Shown one piece after another: positions 1 through 6,016 of a stretch of DNA of 9,094 nucleotides. The stretch comes from Pseudomonadota bacterium (GTDB lineage: Bacteria > Pseudomonadota > Alphaproteobacteria > Paracaedibacterales > CAITNM01), in assembly GCA_026400695.1 (NCBI GenBank), contig JAPLON010000148.1, positions 1 to 9,094 of the forward strand. The letters are read 5' to 3'. Below the pieces are notes generated by a model. It did not search any database, had not been told where the DNA came from, and worked only from the letters and a program-made list of their open reading frames with translations. The stretch's first letter is position 1. Each line of letters starts with the position of its first letter. Both the position numbers and the translations under genes were made by a program.

Positions 1-20
1 GCTTAAGTTCATTGGTGTTT

Positions 21-773
21 TTATTTAGAAAGCGGAGCTTGATCATGTTCCTTGTTAGCATTGCTTAATTTTAAGCCCCCCCTGACATCATCAAGATTAG
101 CTATCGTTCCTTCTTCTTTCGAACCGCGCGCTTCTCCATGAGAAAGCATAAATCTTATTGGTTCCCTCTCAGCATTAACAAAGGCATTGGCGAACCCAAC
201 TATAGATGCAATAGAATAAACCTGAGGACCAACAAGGCAGTGTCCTGCATCTGTGGCAACTAAAACCTCAACAGAAGTATTGTTCCATTTTCCTGCCATC
301 TGCCCTTTGCACAGTATAGGGTTCACCCAGTAAACGACCGCACCCTCAAGTGTCACTACTGCATGGGAAGAAAAACCAGTTGCTATCCAACTAGTAAGAA
401 TTCTTGATAGGTGAGCACCGTCATCCGTTCCGTTGTATCTGGATAAAACAACAGTATCAAAAGGAACTAAAATCTCTGTACCTGTAGCTTTAGGTCTTAG
501 TGGAGCATAATTTGCTTCAGTTTTTCCTGCTGCTTTGGGATAATCAGCCACAACAAAGACACGATCAGCAAAAGCCCCAGAACCTTTGTAAAAGTCAACC
601 AAGCTCTTGTGGAAAGGATTTCCTGATTCTTTTAAAGCAGCTAAAGATTGAACTCTAAATCCAGCCTCTTTAAATCCAGGTAAATCTACCCCCGAATCAG
701 CAGCAAATCCATGACAAGAAAAAACACTTATGATCATTACGCAAAACGTTAAATATATAGACTTACTTTTCAT
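21..773 (-). CDS. Secreted amidase_2-like protein, zinc site probably degenerate
   Basis: 250 residues. A signal peptide is visible: KSK at the N-terminus, a hydrophobic stretch at about 6-19 and a cleavage site near GFAA (22-25); VFSC at 17-20 is a weak alternative lipobox. The middle and C-terminal parts resemble N-acetylmuramoyl-L-alanine amidase type 2 domains: a strand FDTVVLSRY (105-113), SSHAVVTLEGAVVYWVNP (135-152) matching the family SAHYvi.rdG.iyqlV pattern, AGKWNNTSVEV (160-170) matching the W.n.SigIE strand, and LSHGEARGSKEEG (210-222) matching the GH....K.DPG region. That family cuts the bond between N-acetylmuramic acid and L-alanine in peptidoglycan. His212 and Lys219 are kept, but the first zinc histidine (family VIHYT) reads as Ser111 and the last aspartate as Glu221, so activity is doubtful. 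A strong AGGAG lies 6 nt before the ATG. It is divergent from infC. The fold assignment rests on motif resemblance by eye; an unrelated periplasmic family remains possible. Confidence 0.6.
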   Translation of the reverse strand: MKSKSIYLTFCVMIISVFSCHGFAADSGVDLPGFKEAGFRVQSLAALKESGNPFHKSLVDFYKGSGAFADRVFVVADYPKAAGKTEANYAPLRPKATGTEILVPFDTVVLSRYNGTDDGAHLSRILTSWIATGFSSHAVVTLEGAVVYWVNPILCKGQMAGKWNNTSVEVLVATDAGHCLVGPQVYSIASIVGFANAFVNAEREPIRFMLSHGEARGSKEEGTIANLDDVRGGLKLSNANKEHDQAPLSK

Positions 774-820
774 TTTATTCTCCTATCTCCAAATTAATGA
801 TTAACTCCACTCCAAACGCA

Positions 821-832
821 AAACTTAAGTTT
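821..832. repeat. 12-bp perfect palindrome upstream of the secreted amidase-like gene
   Basis: AAACTTAAGTTT is a perfect inverted repeat 48 bp upstream of the minus-strand start at 773, inside the divergent spacer. It could be an operator, but in AT-rich DNA a 12-bp palindrome can also arise by chance. No convincing -35/-10 pair for the minus-strand gene was found around it. Confidence 0.3.
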
Positions 833-930
833 CTTTTTCAAAAACCCCATATGCGCCCCATCAGTACATCATTTTTTCAAAAATGTAAATAATCAACACA
901 TTACAAAAACTCTTTAAAATCAAGGCAATT

Positions 931-959
931 TTTATGGACGCAGATGACGCATTTATGAT
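931..959 (+). promoter_or_regulatory. Possible infC-operon promoter with nested direct repeats
   Basis: A good -10-like TATGAT (954-959) sits 32 nt before the infC Shine-Dalgarno sequence. The hexamer 17 nt upstream (TTTATG, 931-936) is a poor -35. The same span holds two direct repeats: GACGCA at 937-942 and 946-951, flanked by TTTATG at 931-936 and 952-957. This may be a regulatory site overlapping the promoter. The rest of the spacer 774-1003 shows only an A/T-rich inverted repeat around 865-887 and no gene. Confidence 0.35.
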
Positions 960-990
960 AACTTTCCACATGTATGTATTATTGTCTTTA

Positions 991-1006
991 AAGGAGACTT
1001 GTTATT
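991..1006 (+). promoter_or_regulatory. Shine-Dalgarno plus ATT start of infC
   Basis: AAGGAG at 991-996 is followed, after 7 nt, by an in-frame ATT at 1004-1006. No in-frame ATG precedes the conserved IF3 N-terminal domain. The next candidate, GTG at 1028, lies 31 nt from this Shine-Dalgarno and has none of its own. The spacing decides the start in favour of ATT. Confidence 0.8.
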
Positions 1007-1555
1007 AGCCGTTTTCCTAATGATGGCGTGGTAGGCCGAGATTCGCGAAACCATGAAGGCCCCAGAGTAAACACCGAAATTCACGCCCCGAAGGTTCGTT
1101 TGATCGATGAAAAAGGTGAAATGATTGGAGTACTGACAAAATCAGAGGCACTAAGAATGGCACAAGATGTCGGCCTTGATTTGGTAGAGGTTTCCCCAAA
1201 TGCTGAGCCGCCAGTCTGCAAAATTCTTGATTTCGGCAAATACAAGTACGAGTTACAAAAAAAGAAAGCAGAAGCAAAAAAAAAGCAAACTGTAGTTTTG
1301 GTCAAAGAAATACAAATGCGCCCAATGATAGATCCTCACGATTTTGAAATTAAGTGCAAGGCCATTAAACGCTTTTTAGAAGAAGGCAACAAAGTTAAAA
1401 TTTTGCTACGTTTTCGCGGACGCGAATTATCACACCAAGAAATTGGCGTAGAAATTTTAAATAAAGTTCGCAAAATGTTTGAGGAGGTGTGCAAAATTGA
1501 CCACAACCCCAAGCTTGAAGGCAAGCAAATGATCATGATAATTAGCCCTAAATAA
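1004..1555 (+). CDS. infC: Translation initiation factor IF-3
   Basis: 183 residues with the ATT start; E. coli IF3 is 180. IF3 binds the 30S subunit, prevents premature joining of the 50S subunit and checks initiator tRNA and start codon. After a basic N-terminus, the N-terminal domain begins near PRVNTEI (about 20-26) and contains the family hallmark DLVEVSPNAEPPVCKILDFG (59-78). A lysine-rich linker (about 84-95) follows, then the C-terminal domain with VKEIQMRP, LRFRGRELSHQEIG and LEGKQMIMIISP. Known infC genes start with the near-unique codon AUU, which IF3 itself discriminates against, giving negative autoregulation. The ATT placed exactly after AAGGAG makes the same control likely here. 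The usual neighbours thrS, rpmI and rplT are absent; secG follows after 15 nt, suggesting an infC-secG-pyrG operon. Identification is firm and the start very likely. Confidence 0.97.
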   Translation: MSRFPNDGVVGRDSRNHEGPRVNTEIHAPKVRLIDEKGEMIGVLTKSEALRMAQDVGLDLVEVSPNAEPPVCKILDFGKYKYELQKKKAEAKKKQTVVLVKEIQMRPMIDPHDFEIKCKAIKRFLEEGNKVKILLRFRGRELSHQEIGVEILNKVRKMFEEVCKIDHNPKLEGKQMIMIISPK

Positions 1556-1570
1556 ACAATTGAGGATTTT

Positions 1571-1843
1571 ATGGATACCCTATTAATAGTACAAATTTTT
1601 ATAACTTTAGCTCTTATTGGCGTGATACTGATACAACGCAGTGAAGGCGGTGGTTTAGGCATGGGCGGTGGTAATAGCAGCTCTAGCATGTTTACAGCCC
1701 GCGGATCAGCTAACTTGTTGACCAGAGTTACAGGTGTGTTGGCAGCATTGTTTATGGGAAACTGTTTACTAATGACTGTTCTTAATAGTCAAGCTATTAA
1801 AAACCAAACGAAGATTGTTGATTCAACTCCAAGCAAAAAATAG
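1571..1843 (+). CDS. secG: Preprotein translocase subunit SecG
   Basis: 90 residues, within the size range of bacterial SecG. SecG is the small inner-membrane partner of SecYE and assists SecA-driven protein export. Two transmembrane segments are visible, about 3-21 (a run of I, L, V, F and T) and about 51-70. They are separated by the family's cytoplasmic glycine-rich loop: ILIQRSEGGGLGMGGG (20-35) followed by SSSSMFTARGSANLLTR (37-53). A short hydrophilic tail ends in SKK. The Shine-Dalgarno TGAGGA (1561-1566) lies 4 nt before the ATG. It stands 15 nt after infC and 3 nt before pyrG, so it is almost certainly co-transcribed with both. SecG next to pyrG is a common arrangement in alphaproteobacteria. 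Confidence 0.95.
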   Translation: MDTLLIVQIFITLALIGVILIQRSEGGGLGMGGGNSSSSMFTARGSANLLTRVTGVLAALFMGNCLLMTVLNSQAIKNQTKIVDSTPSKK

Positions 1844-1846
1844 GCC

Positions 1847-3448
1847 ATGGCCAAGTTTATTTTTACAACCGGAGGAGTTAGCTCATCCCTAGGAAAGGGT
1901 TTGGCGTGCGCAGCCCTAGGCGCCATATTACAAACACGTGGTTTGAAAGTTCGATTGCGCAAACTTGATCCATACCTGAATGTTGACCCTGGAACCATGA
2001 ATCCTTATCAACATGGGGAAGTTTTTGTAACCAGTGATGGTGCTGAAGCTGACCTTGATCTAGGTCACTATGAACGTTTCACCAATCAAGATGCGACTCA
2101 ATTTGACAGCGTAACTTCTGGAAAAATCTATTCTGCAGTAATTGCAAAAGAACGAAAAGGCGATTATTTAGGCGCAACCGTACAGGTTATTCCCCATATT
2201 ACCGACGCCATAAAAGAATTTATTCGAAACGGTAGCGAAGATGTTGATGTTATCATTTGCGAAGTTGGTGGCACAGTTGGAGATATTGAAGCTTTACCTT
2301 TTTTTGAAGCAATCCGCCAATTACGCAATGAATTAGGCAGCCAAAATAGCTTACTCATGCACGTAACATTGCTACCTTACCTAGCTGCAGCGGGTGAACT
2401 TAAAACTAAGCCAACCCAACATTCGGTTCAAGCTTTGCAAACTTTGGGACTCCGCCCTGATATTTTGCTATGTCGCAGCGAACACGAAATCCCAGAAGAT
2501 GCAAAACAAAAACTTGCCCTATTTTGTAACGTCAACTCTGAAAATGTAATCCGCGCACAAGACGCTAAAAATATTTATGAAATTCCTTTGATCTATCATA
2601 ATGAAGGCCTAGATGCAGCTGTCGCTAAAGCTTTTGATATAGTTACTGAACCAAAATTAAAGCCTTGGGAAGAACTAATTAACAAGCTTAACTCACCAAG
2701 GGCAAAAATAAGAATTGGCATTGTTGGAAAGTATGTTCAATTAAAAGATGCTTATAAATCATTAGATCAAGCAATCACCCACGCAGGAATTGCCGAACAA
2801 GTCGAAATTGAGAAACTCTGGATCGATGCTGAAGACGAAGGTTTACTAGCAAAAATTCAAGGTGTTGACGGCATTATTATTCCGGGTGGTTTTGGAGAAC
2901 GCGGAATAGAAGGCAAAATTCAAACAATTAATTATGCCCGCAAGAATAATGTTCCCATGCTAGGCATTTGCCTTGGCATGCAATTAAGCGTTATTGAGGG
3001 TTGCCGCAACGTACTTGGAAAGAAAGATGCTTCCAGTACTGAATTTGGCCCTACAAATACACCTGTGGTGGCTTTGATGACCGAATGGATGAGCGGTGAA
3101 CAAAAGGAAATTCGCGGAGTATCAGATGATATGGGAGGCACCATGCGCCTAGGATCGTTTGATTGCACGCTTAAAGACGGAACTTTGGCATTTAATTTGT
3201 ATGGGAACACGCAAATTTCTGAACGCCACCGCCACCGTTATGAAGTTAACCTACAATATAAGCAAGCTTTAGAAGATAAAGGCTACGTATTTTCAGGCAT
3301 GTCACCGGATGGCTTGTTACCAGAAATAGTGGAATACCACCCTCACCCTTTCTTCATTGCTAGCCAGTTCCACCCGGAATTAAAATCTCGGCCATTTAGC
3401 CCTCACCCGCTATTTACCGGATTAGTGCGCGCTTGTTTGCCGATGTAA
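1847..3448 (+). CDS. pyrG: CTP synthase (glutamine-hydrolysing)
   Basis: 533 residues, close to the 545 of E. coli. It converts UTP to CTP using ATP and ammonia from glutamine, the last step of pyrimidine nucleotide synthesis, in the cytoplasm. The N-terminal amidoligase domain (about 1-266) opens with KFIFTTGGVSSSLGKG (3-18), which holds the P-loop, and continues with RKLDPYLNVDPGTMNPYQHG (38-57) and CEVGGTVGDIE (138-148). The C-terminal class I glutamine amidotransferase domain (about 287-533) has the nucleophile Cys375 in GICLGMQ, the oxyanion region IIPGGFG (344-350), and His509 and Glu511 in FHPE. All catalytic residues are present. No good Shine-Dalgarno is visible: the ATG lies 3 nt after the secG stop, so translation may be coupled to secG. 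Regulation by CTP feedback is known for the family, not read from the sequence. Confidence 0.98.
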   Translation: MAKFIFTTGGVSSSLGKGLACAALGAILQTRGLKVRLRKLDPYLNVDPGTMNPYQHGEVFVTSDGAEADLDLGHYERFTNQDATQFDSVTSGKIYSAVIAKERKGDYLGATVQVIPHITDAIKEFIRNGSEDVDVIICEVGGTVGDIEALPFFEAIRQLRNELGSQNSLLMHVTLLPYLAAAGELKTKPTQHSVQALQTLGLRPDILLCRSEHEIPEDAKQKLALFCNVNSENVIRAQDAKNIYEIPLIYHNEGLDAAVAKAFDIVTEPKLKPWEELINKLNSPRAKIRIGIVGKYVQLKDAYKSLDQAITHAGIAEQVEIEKLWIDAEDEGLLAKIQGVDGIIIPGGFGERGIEGKIQTINYARKNNVPMLGICLGMQLSVIEGCRNVLGKKDASSTEFGPTNTPVVALMTEWMSGEQKEIRGVSDDMGGTMRLGSFDCTLKDGTLAFNLYGNTQISERHRHRYEVNLQYKQALEDKGYVFSGMSPDGLLPEIVEYHPHPFFIASQFHPELKSRPFSPHPLFTGLVRACLPM

Positions 3449-3770
3449 CAATGGCTAAATGATTTATGCATTTTAGTAATTTATTAATAACATCTATGGT
3501 ACATGTGGAAATGAGAGCAGGCCAATCTCCAGATATTTTTTGCAAGCATCATTTTTTAAAGCCCTTAAAGATGCTACAGGCGGAGCTTATCTGCAGTTTA
3601 GGATGGCGCCAAGGCGGGTGGCCCACCCTATTAGGGCGGGGGATGGGGGTGGAATACCTTTATCATCAAAAAGTTAACTTATCGTTAAAATCAGTAAATA
3701 AATTTTTCATAGTCTTTTCAAAAAATTTCCAATTTTACTTACCAAACTTTTTTATAAATAGGAATTGTCA
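3449..3770. other. Intergenic gap pyrG-trxB with no supported gene
   Basis: The first 30 bp after pyrG contain a weak imperfect hairpin (3455-3461 with 3469-3476) without a T-run, so it is not a convincing terminator. The middle (about 3590-3655) is a GC-rich patch described separately. The last 110 bp are very AT-rich, with possible -35/-10 elements for trxB such as TTAACT (3674) and TAAATA (3695), but the spacing is poor. An ATG-initiated frame spans 3466-3774, and a second open frame without ATG spans 3480-3677. Neither shows a recognisable domain, Shine-Dalgarno or typical composition, so neither is called a gene. Confidence 0.6.
3605..3652. repeat. GC-rich patch with inverted repeats and G-tracts
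   Basis: This stretch contrasts sharply with its AT-rich surroundings. It holds GGCGCC (3605-3610), the near-palindrome GGGTGGCCCACCC (3616-3628), and an imperfect hairpin in which CCC-a-CCCT (3622-3629) pairs with AGGG-c-GGG (3633-3640) around loop ATT. A run of G-tracts follows at 3634-3636, 3638-3642, 3645-3649 and 3651-3652. The two hairpins share the CCACCC arm and exclude one another. The plus strand could form a G-quadruplex. It may be a copy of a dispersed intergenic repeat, but no second copy lies in this window. Confidence 0.55.
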
Positions 3771-4709
3771 ATGAGCATAACAAACCACACTAAAACTTTA
3801 ATTATTGGCGCAGGTCCTGCAGGCTATACCGCAGCCATTTACGCAGCACGCGCTAATTTGAATCCAATTCAATTATTAGGGCCACAGCCAGGTGGTCAAC
3901 TTACAATTACAACTGATGTTGAAAATTATCCTGGTTTTAAAGATGTGATCCAAGGCCCATGGCTAATGGAGCAAATGCATGCACAAGCGGCCCATGTCGG
4001 CACTGACATGCGTTACGAATCTGTTGAAAATGTTGATTTTTCAAAAAAGCCATTTACTGTACAAACCGACTCAGAAGTAACTTACACTGCCGACACAGTA
4101 ATTATTGCAACCGGTGCCCAAGCCAAATGGTTAGACCTACCTAGTGAATCTCATTTTCGTGGTTATGGGGTTTCTGGTTGTGCTACTTGTGATGGTTTTT
4201 TTTTCAAAAATAAAAACGTTGCAGTTATTGGTGGTGGCAATTCTGCGGTTGAAGAAGCAATTTATTTAACCAATCACTGTGCCCACGTTACCCTAATCCA
4301 TAGGCGCGATAGTTTAAGGGCCGAAAAAATTGCCCAGGATCGATTGCTTAATAACCCCAAAATTTCCGTAATTTGGGATAGCGCAGTTGAAGAATTTTTA
4401 GGAACAGAACAACCAGTACGTAGCTTAACTGGATTACGCCTTAAAAATATTAAAACCAATGCTATAACTAATCATGATTTTGATGGTGCATTCGTTGCAA
4501 TTGGCCACACTCCTATGAGCAGCATTTTTCCTCAATTATCACATGATGCAGAAGGCTATATTGTAACCACCCCAGGTAGCACAGCCACATCTATACACGG
4601 TGTGTTTGCAGCAGGTGACGTACAAGACAAAGTCTTCCGCCAAGCAGTAACCGCAGCCGGGCAAGGTTGTATGGCAGCTCTTGAAGCAGAAAAATTATTA
4701 TCACATTAA
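3771..4709 (+). CDS. trxB: Thioredoxin-disulfide reductase
   Basis: 312 residues, the normal size of the low-molecular-weight bacterial enzyme. This cytoplasmic FAD flavoprotein uses NADPH to reduce thioredoxin. Visible sites, in order: the FAD-binding GAGPAG (13-18), GGQLTITTDVENYPG (41-55), ATGA (113-116), the redox pair Cys137/Cys140 in GCATCDG, the NADPH-binding GGGNSA (154-159), HRRD (177-180), and the C-terminal FAD motif GVFAAGDV (277-284) followed by RQAVTAAGQGCMAA. All key residues are present, and the sequence style is alphaproteobacterial. ATG 3771 is preferred over in-frame TTG 3765 because AGGA (3760-3763) lies 7 nt before the ATG and almost abuts the TTG. It stands alone, with a 322-bp spacer upstream, and converges with the minus-strand NHL gene 38 bp downstream; no terminator hairpin is visible between them. 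Confidence 0.97.
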   Translation: MSITNHTKTLIIGAGPAGYTAAIYAARANLNPIQLLGPQPGGQLTITTDVENYPGFKDVIQGPWLMEQMHAQAAHVGTDMRYESVENVDFSKKPFTVQTDSEVTYTADTVIIATGAQAKWLDLPSESHFRGYGVSGCATCDGFFFKNKNVAVIGGGNSAVEEAIYLTNHCAHVTLIHRRDSLRAEKIAQDRLLNNPKISVIWDSAVEEFLGTEQPVRSLTGLRLKNIKTNAITNHDFDGAFVAIGHTPMSSIFPQLSHDAEGYIVTTPGSTATSIHGVFAAGDVQDKVFRQAVTAAGQGCMAALEAEKLLSH

Positions 4710-4747
4710 AAGTAGTGTAATCAATCATTCGTCCTCATCACCATGAA

Positions 4748-5872
4748 CTAAGGCAGATACAATACTATATCTTCCGTGCCTAAAGCAGTATCAGGTTTAT
4801 TAGCAATTTTGCGAATGAGATTGTTATAGGTGTCTGCTACGTAAAGGTTGTCATATATGTCACAAGCTATGCCATACGGCGAGAAAAATTTTGCTTTCAA
4901 GCTAATGGCTGAATCAGAGAAGTCAAAACTACCATCACCAGCAATTGTCGTTACTCCACCAAAGGTATCAATTTTTCGAATACGGTTATTAACTTTATCG
5001 GCAACGTAAAGATTTCCTGCGCTATCACAAGTAATACCATATGGGTATTCAAATTTTGCTTTTAACCCATTCTTACGGCTATCTACATACCCAGGTGTAC
5101 TGCCAGCAATCGTGGTTACCCCACCAGATCTATCAATTTTACGGACGCAATGGTTATTAGTATCTGTTACGTAAAGATTTCCCGCGCTATCACAAGTAAT
5201 ACCGGCAGGATAATGAAACTGAGCTTTTAACCCATCATCAAAGCTATCCACCAATCCAGTTTTACCATTACCTGCAATAGTCAAAACTTGCCAGGTCTTA
5301 CCATCTTTTTCCAAAAAAAGTTTACGAATTCGTTGATTAAGTTTATCGACAACATAAAGATTGTCTTCACTATCACAAGTTATGCCATAAGGGTTCCAAA
5401 ACTTAGCAACGCTACCAACACCATCAGAAAACCCAAAACTACTGCCAGCTATAGTTGTTACCTCTTCAGAGTAAGCATCAATCTTACAAATACGATTGTT
5501 ATATGAATCTGCTACATAAATATTGCCTAAGCTATCACAAGTTATTCCGCGCGGATTATTGAACTTTCCAATATCGCCGAACTTAGAATGACCACCATTA
5601 ATTGTTGTGACCTTCCCAGAATAAGCATCTATTTTGCGTACGCAGTTATTGTAGGTATCAGAAACGTAGACATCTCCTATGATATCGCAAGTTATTCCAT
5701 GGGGCATTTTAAACTTTGCATTCAACGCAGGACCATCTACAAATCCATCTGTACCGTCACCAGCAATAGTAGAAACTTTTGAATAAACTCCAGAAGCTGT
5801 TAGTACGGTAGGAAGCGTCATAGTGACAAACGACAATGTACACAAAATTAATCGCCCAATACAATAACCCAT
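4748..5872 (-). CDS. Secreted six-bladed NHL-repeat beta-propeller protein
   Basis: 374 residues from ATG 5872. An in-frame TTG at 5914 would add 14 residues but would bury the signal peptide behind a polar leader. The N-terminus is a typical Sec signal: Arg7, a hydrophobic core about 8-26, and cleavage near TASG (25-28). The rest is six NHL-type repeats starting at about 33, 88, 138, 196, 252 and 307. Each runs from a VTTIAG-like strand through a FVDG-like turn and a KF..PYGITCD strand to NLYVADxxNNRIRKID. Six repeats suit one closed propeller. Such propellers usually serve as binding platforms for proteins or ligands; no catalytic domain is attached, and the C-terminal tail is short. Each blade has a cysteine in GITCD or GIACD (62, 112, 166, 227, 282, 337), where other NHL proteins often have V. 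Its ligand and role are unknown. It is convergent with trxB and divergent from ychF. Confidence 0.8.
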   Translation of the reverse strand: MGYCIGRLILCTLSFVTMTLPTVLTASGVYSKVSTIAGDGTDGFVDGPALNAKFKMPHGITCDIIGDVYVSDTYNNCVRKIDAYSGKVTTINGGHSKFGDIGKFNNPRGITCDSLGNIYVADSYNNRICKIDAYSEEVTTIAGSSFGFSDGVGSVAKFWNPYGITCDSEDNLYVVDKLNQRIRKLFLEKDGKTWQVLTIAGNGKTGLVDSFDDGLKAQFHYPAGITCDSAGNLYVTDTNNHCVRKIDRSGGVTTIAGSTPGYVDSRKNGLKAKFEYPYGITCDSAGNLYVADKVNNRIRKIDTFGGVTTIAGDGSFDFSDSAISLKAKFFSPYGIACDIYDNLYVADTYNNLIRKIANKPDTALGTEDIVLYLP

Positions 5873-5951
5873 ATTCGTACTCAAATAACTAAGGCTAGTT
5901 ATATTATTGCGCAAAACGGTTAATTATTTATTAACAGCCAATAGGTAAATT

Positions 5952-5981
5952 TTAACAAGCAAAAACTAGCATAGTATGCTA
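5952..5981 (+). promoter_or_regulatory. Probable ychF promoter overlapped by a 15-bp palindrome
   Basis: TTAACA (5952-5957) and TATGCT (5975-5980) are separated by 17 nt, a sigma70-like arrangement with a start expected about 25-30 nt before the ychF GTG. The perfect inverted repeat TAGCATA-G-TATGCTA (5967-5981) covers the -10 and part of the spacer, which suits a repressor operator. It is flanked by A-runs and T-runs, so a small hairpin is an alternative reading. Confidence 0.45.
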
Positions 5982-6016
5982 AATTTTTCCCAATTAGTTT
6001 AAAAATTGAGAATCAC

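Noticed and set aside
1028..1555. GTG 1028 as the infC start
   Set aside because: It lacks its own Shine-Dalgarno; ATT 1004 has AAGGAG at ideal spacing and AUU is the known start codon of infC genes.
1017..1689. Minus-strand open frames opposite infC and secG
   Set aside because: They are antisense shadows of conserved genes, with no homology-like motifs or Shine-Dalgarno.
3455..3476. Hairpin after pyrG as an intrinsic terminator
   Set aside because: The stem is AT-rich, has a bulge and no following T-run.
3765..3770. TTG 3765 as the trxB start
   Set aside because: AGGA ends at 3763, only 1 nt before the TTG, but 7 nt before ATG 3771.
3466..3774. ATG-initiated open frame of 102 codons between pyrG and trxB
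   Set aside because: It has no Shine-Dalgarno, no recognisable domain, crosses a GC-rich repeat-like patch and then an AT-rich promoter-like region giving low-complexity F/N/K residues, and runs into the trxB start.
5010..5210. Regularly spaced similar sequences as a possible CRISPR or intergenic repeat array
   Set aside because: The repeats are about 165 bp apart, imperfect, and encode in-frame NHL blades.
5288..5782. Plus-strand open frames inside the NHL gene
   Set aside because: They lie antisense to a strongly patterned repeat protein and repeat only because the coding strand does.
5873..5914. TTG 5914 as the start of the NHL protein
   Set aside because: It would put 14 mostly polar residues ahead of a well-formed signal peptide that begins at ATG 5872.
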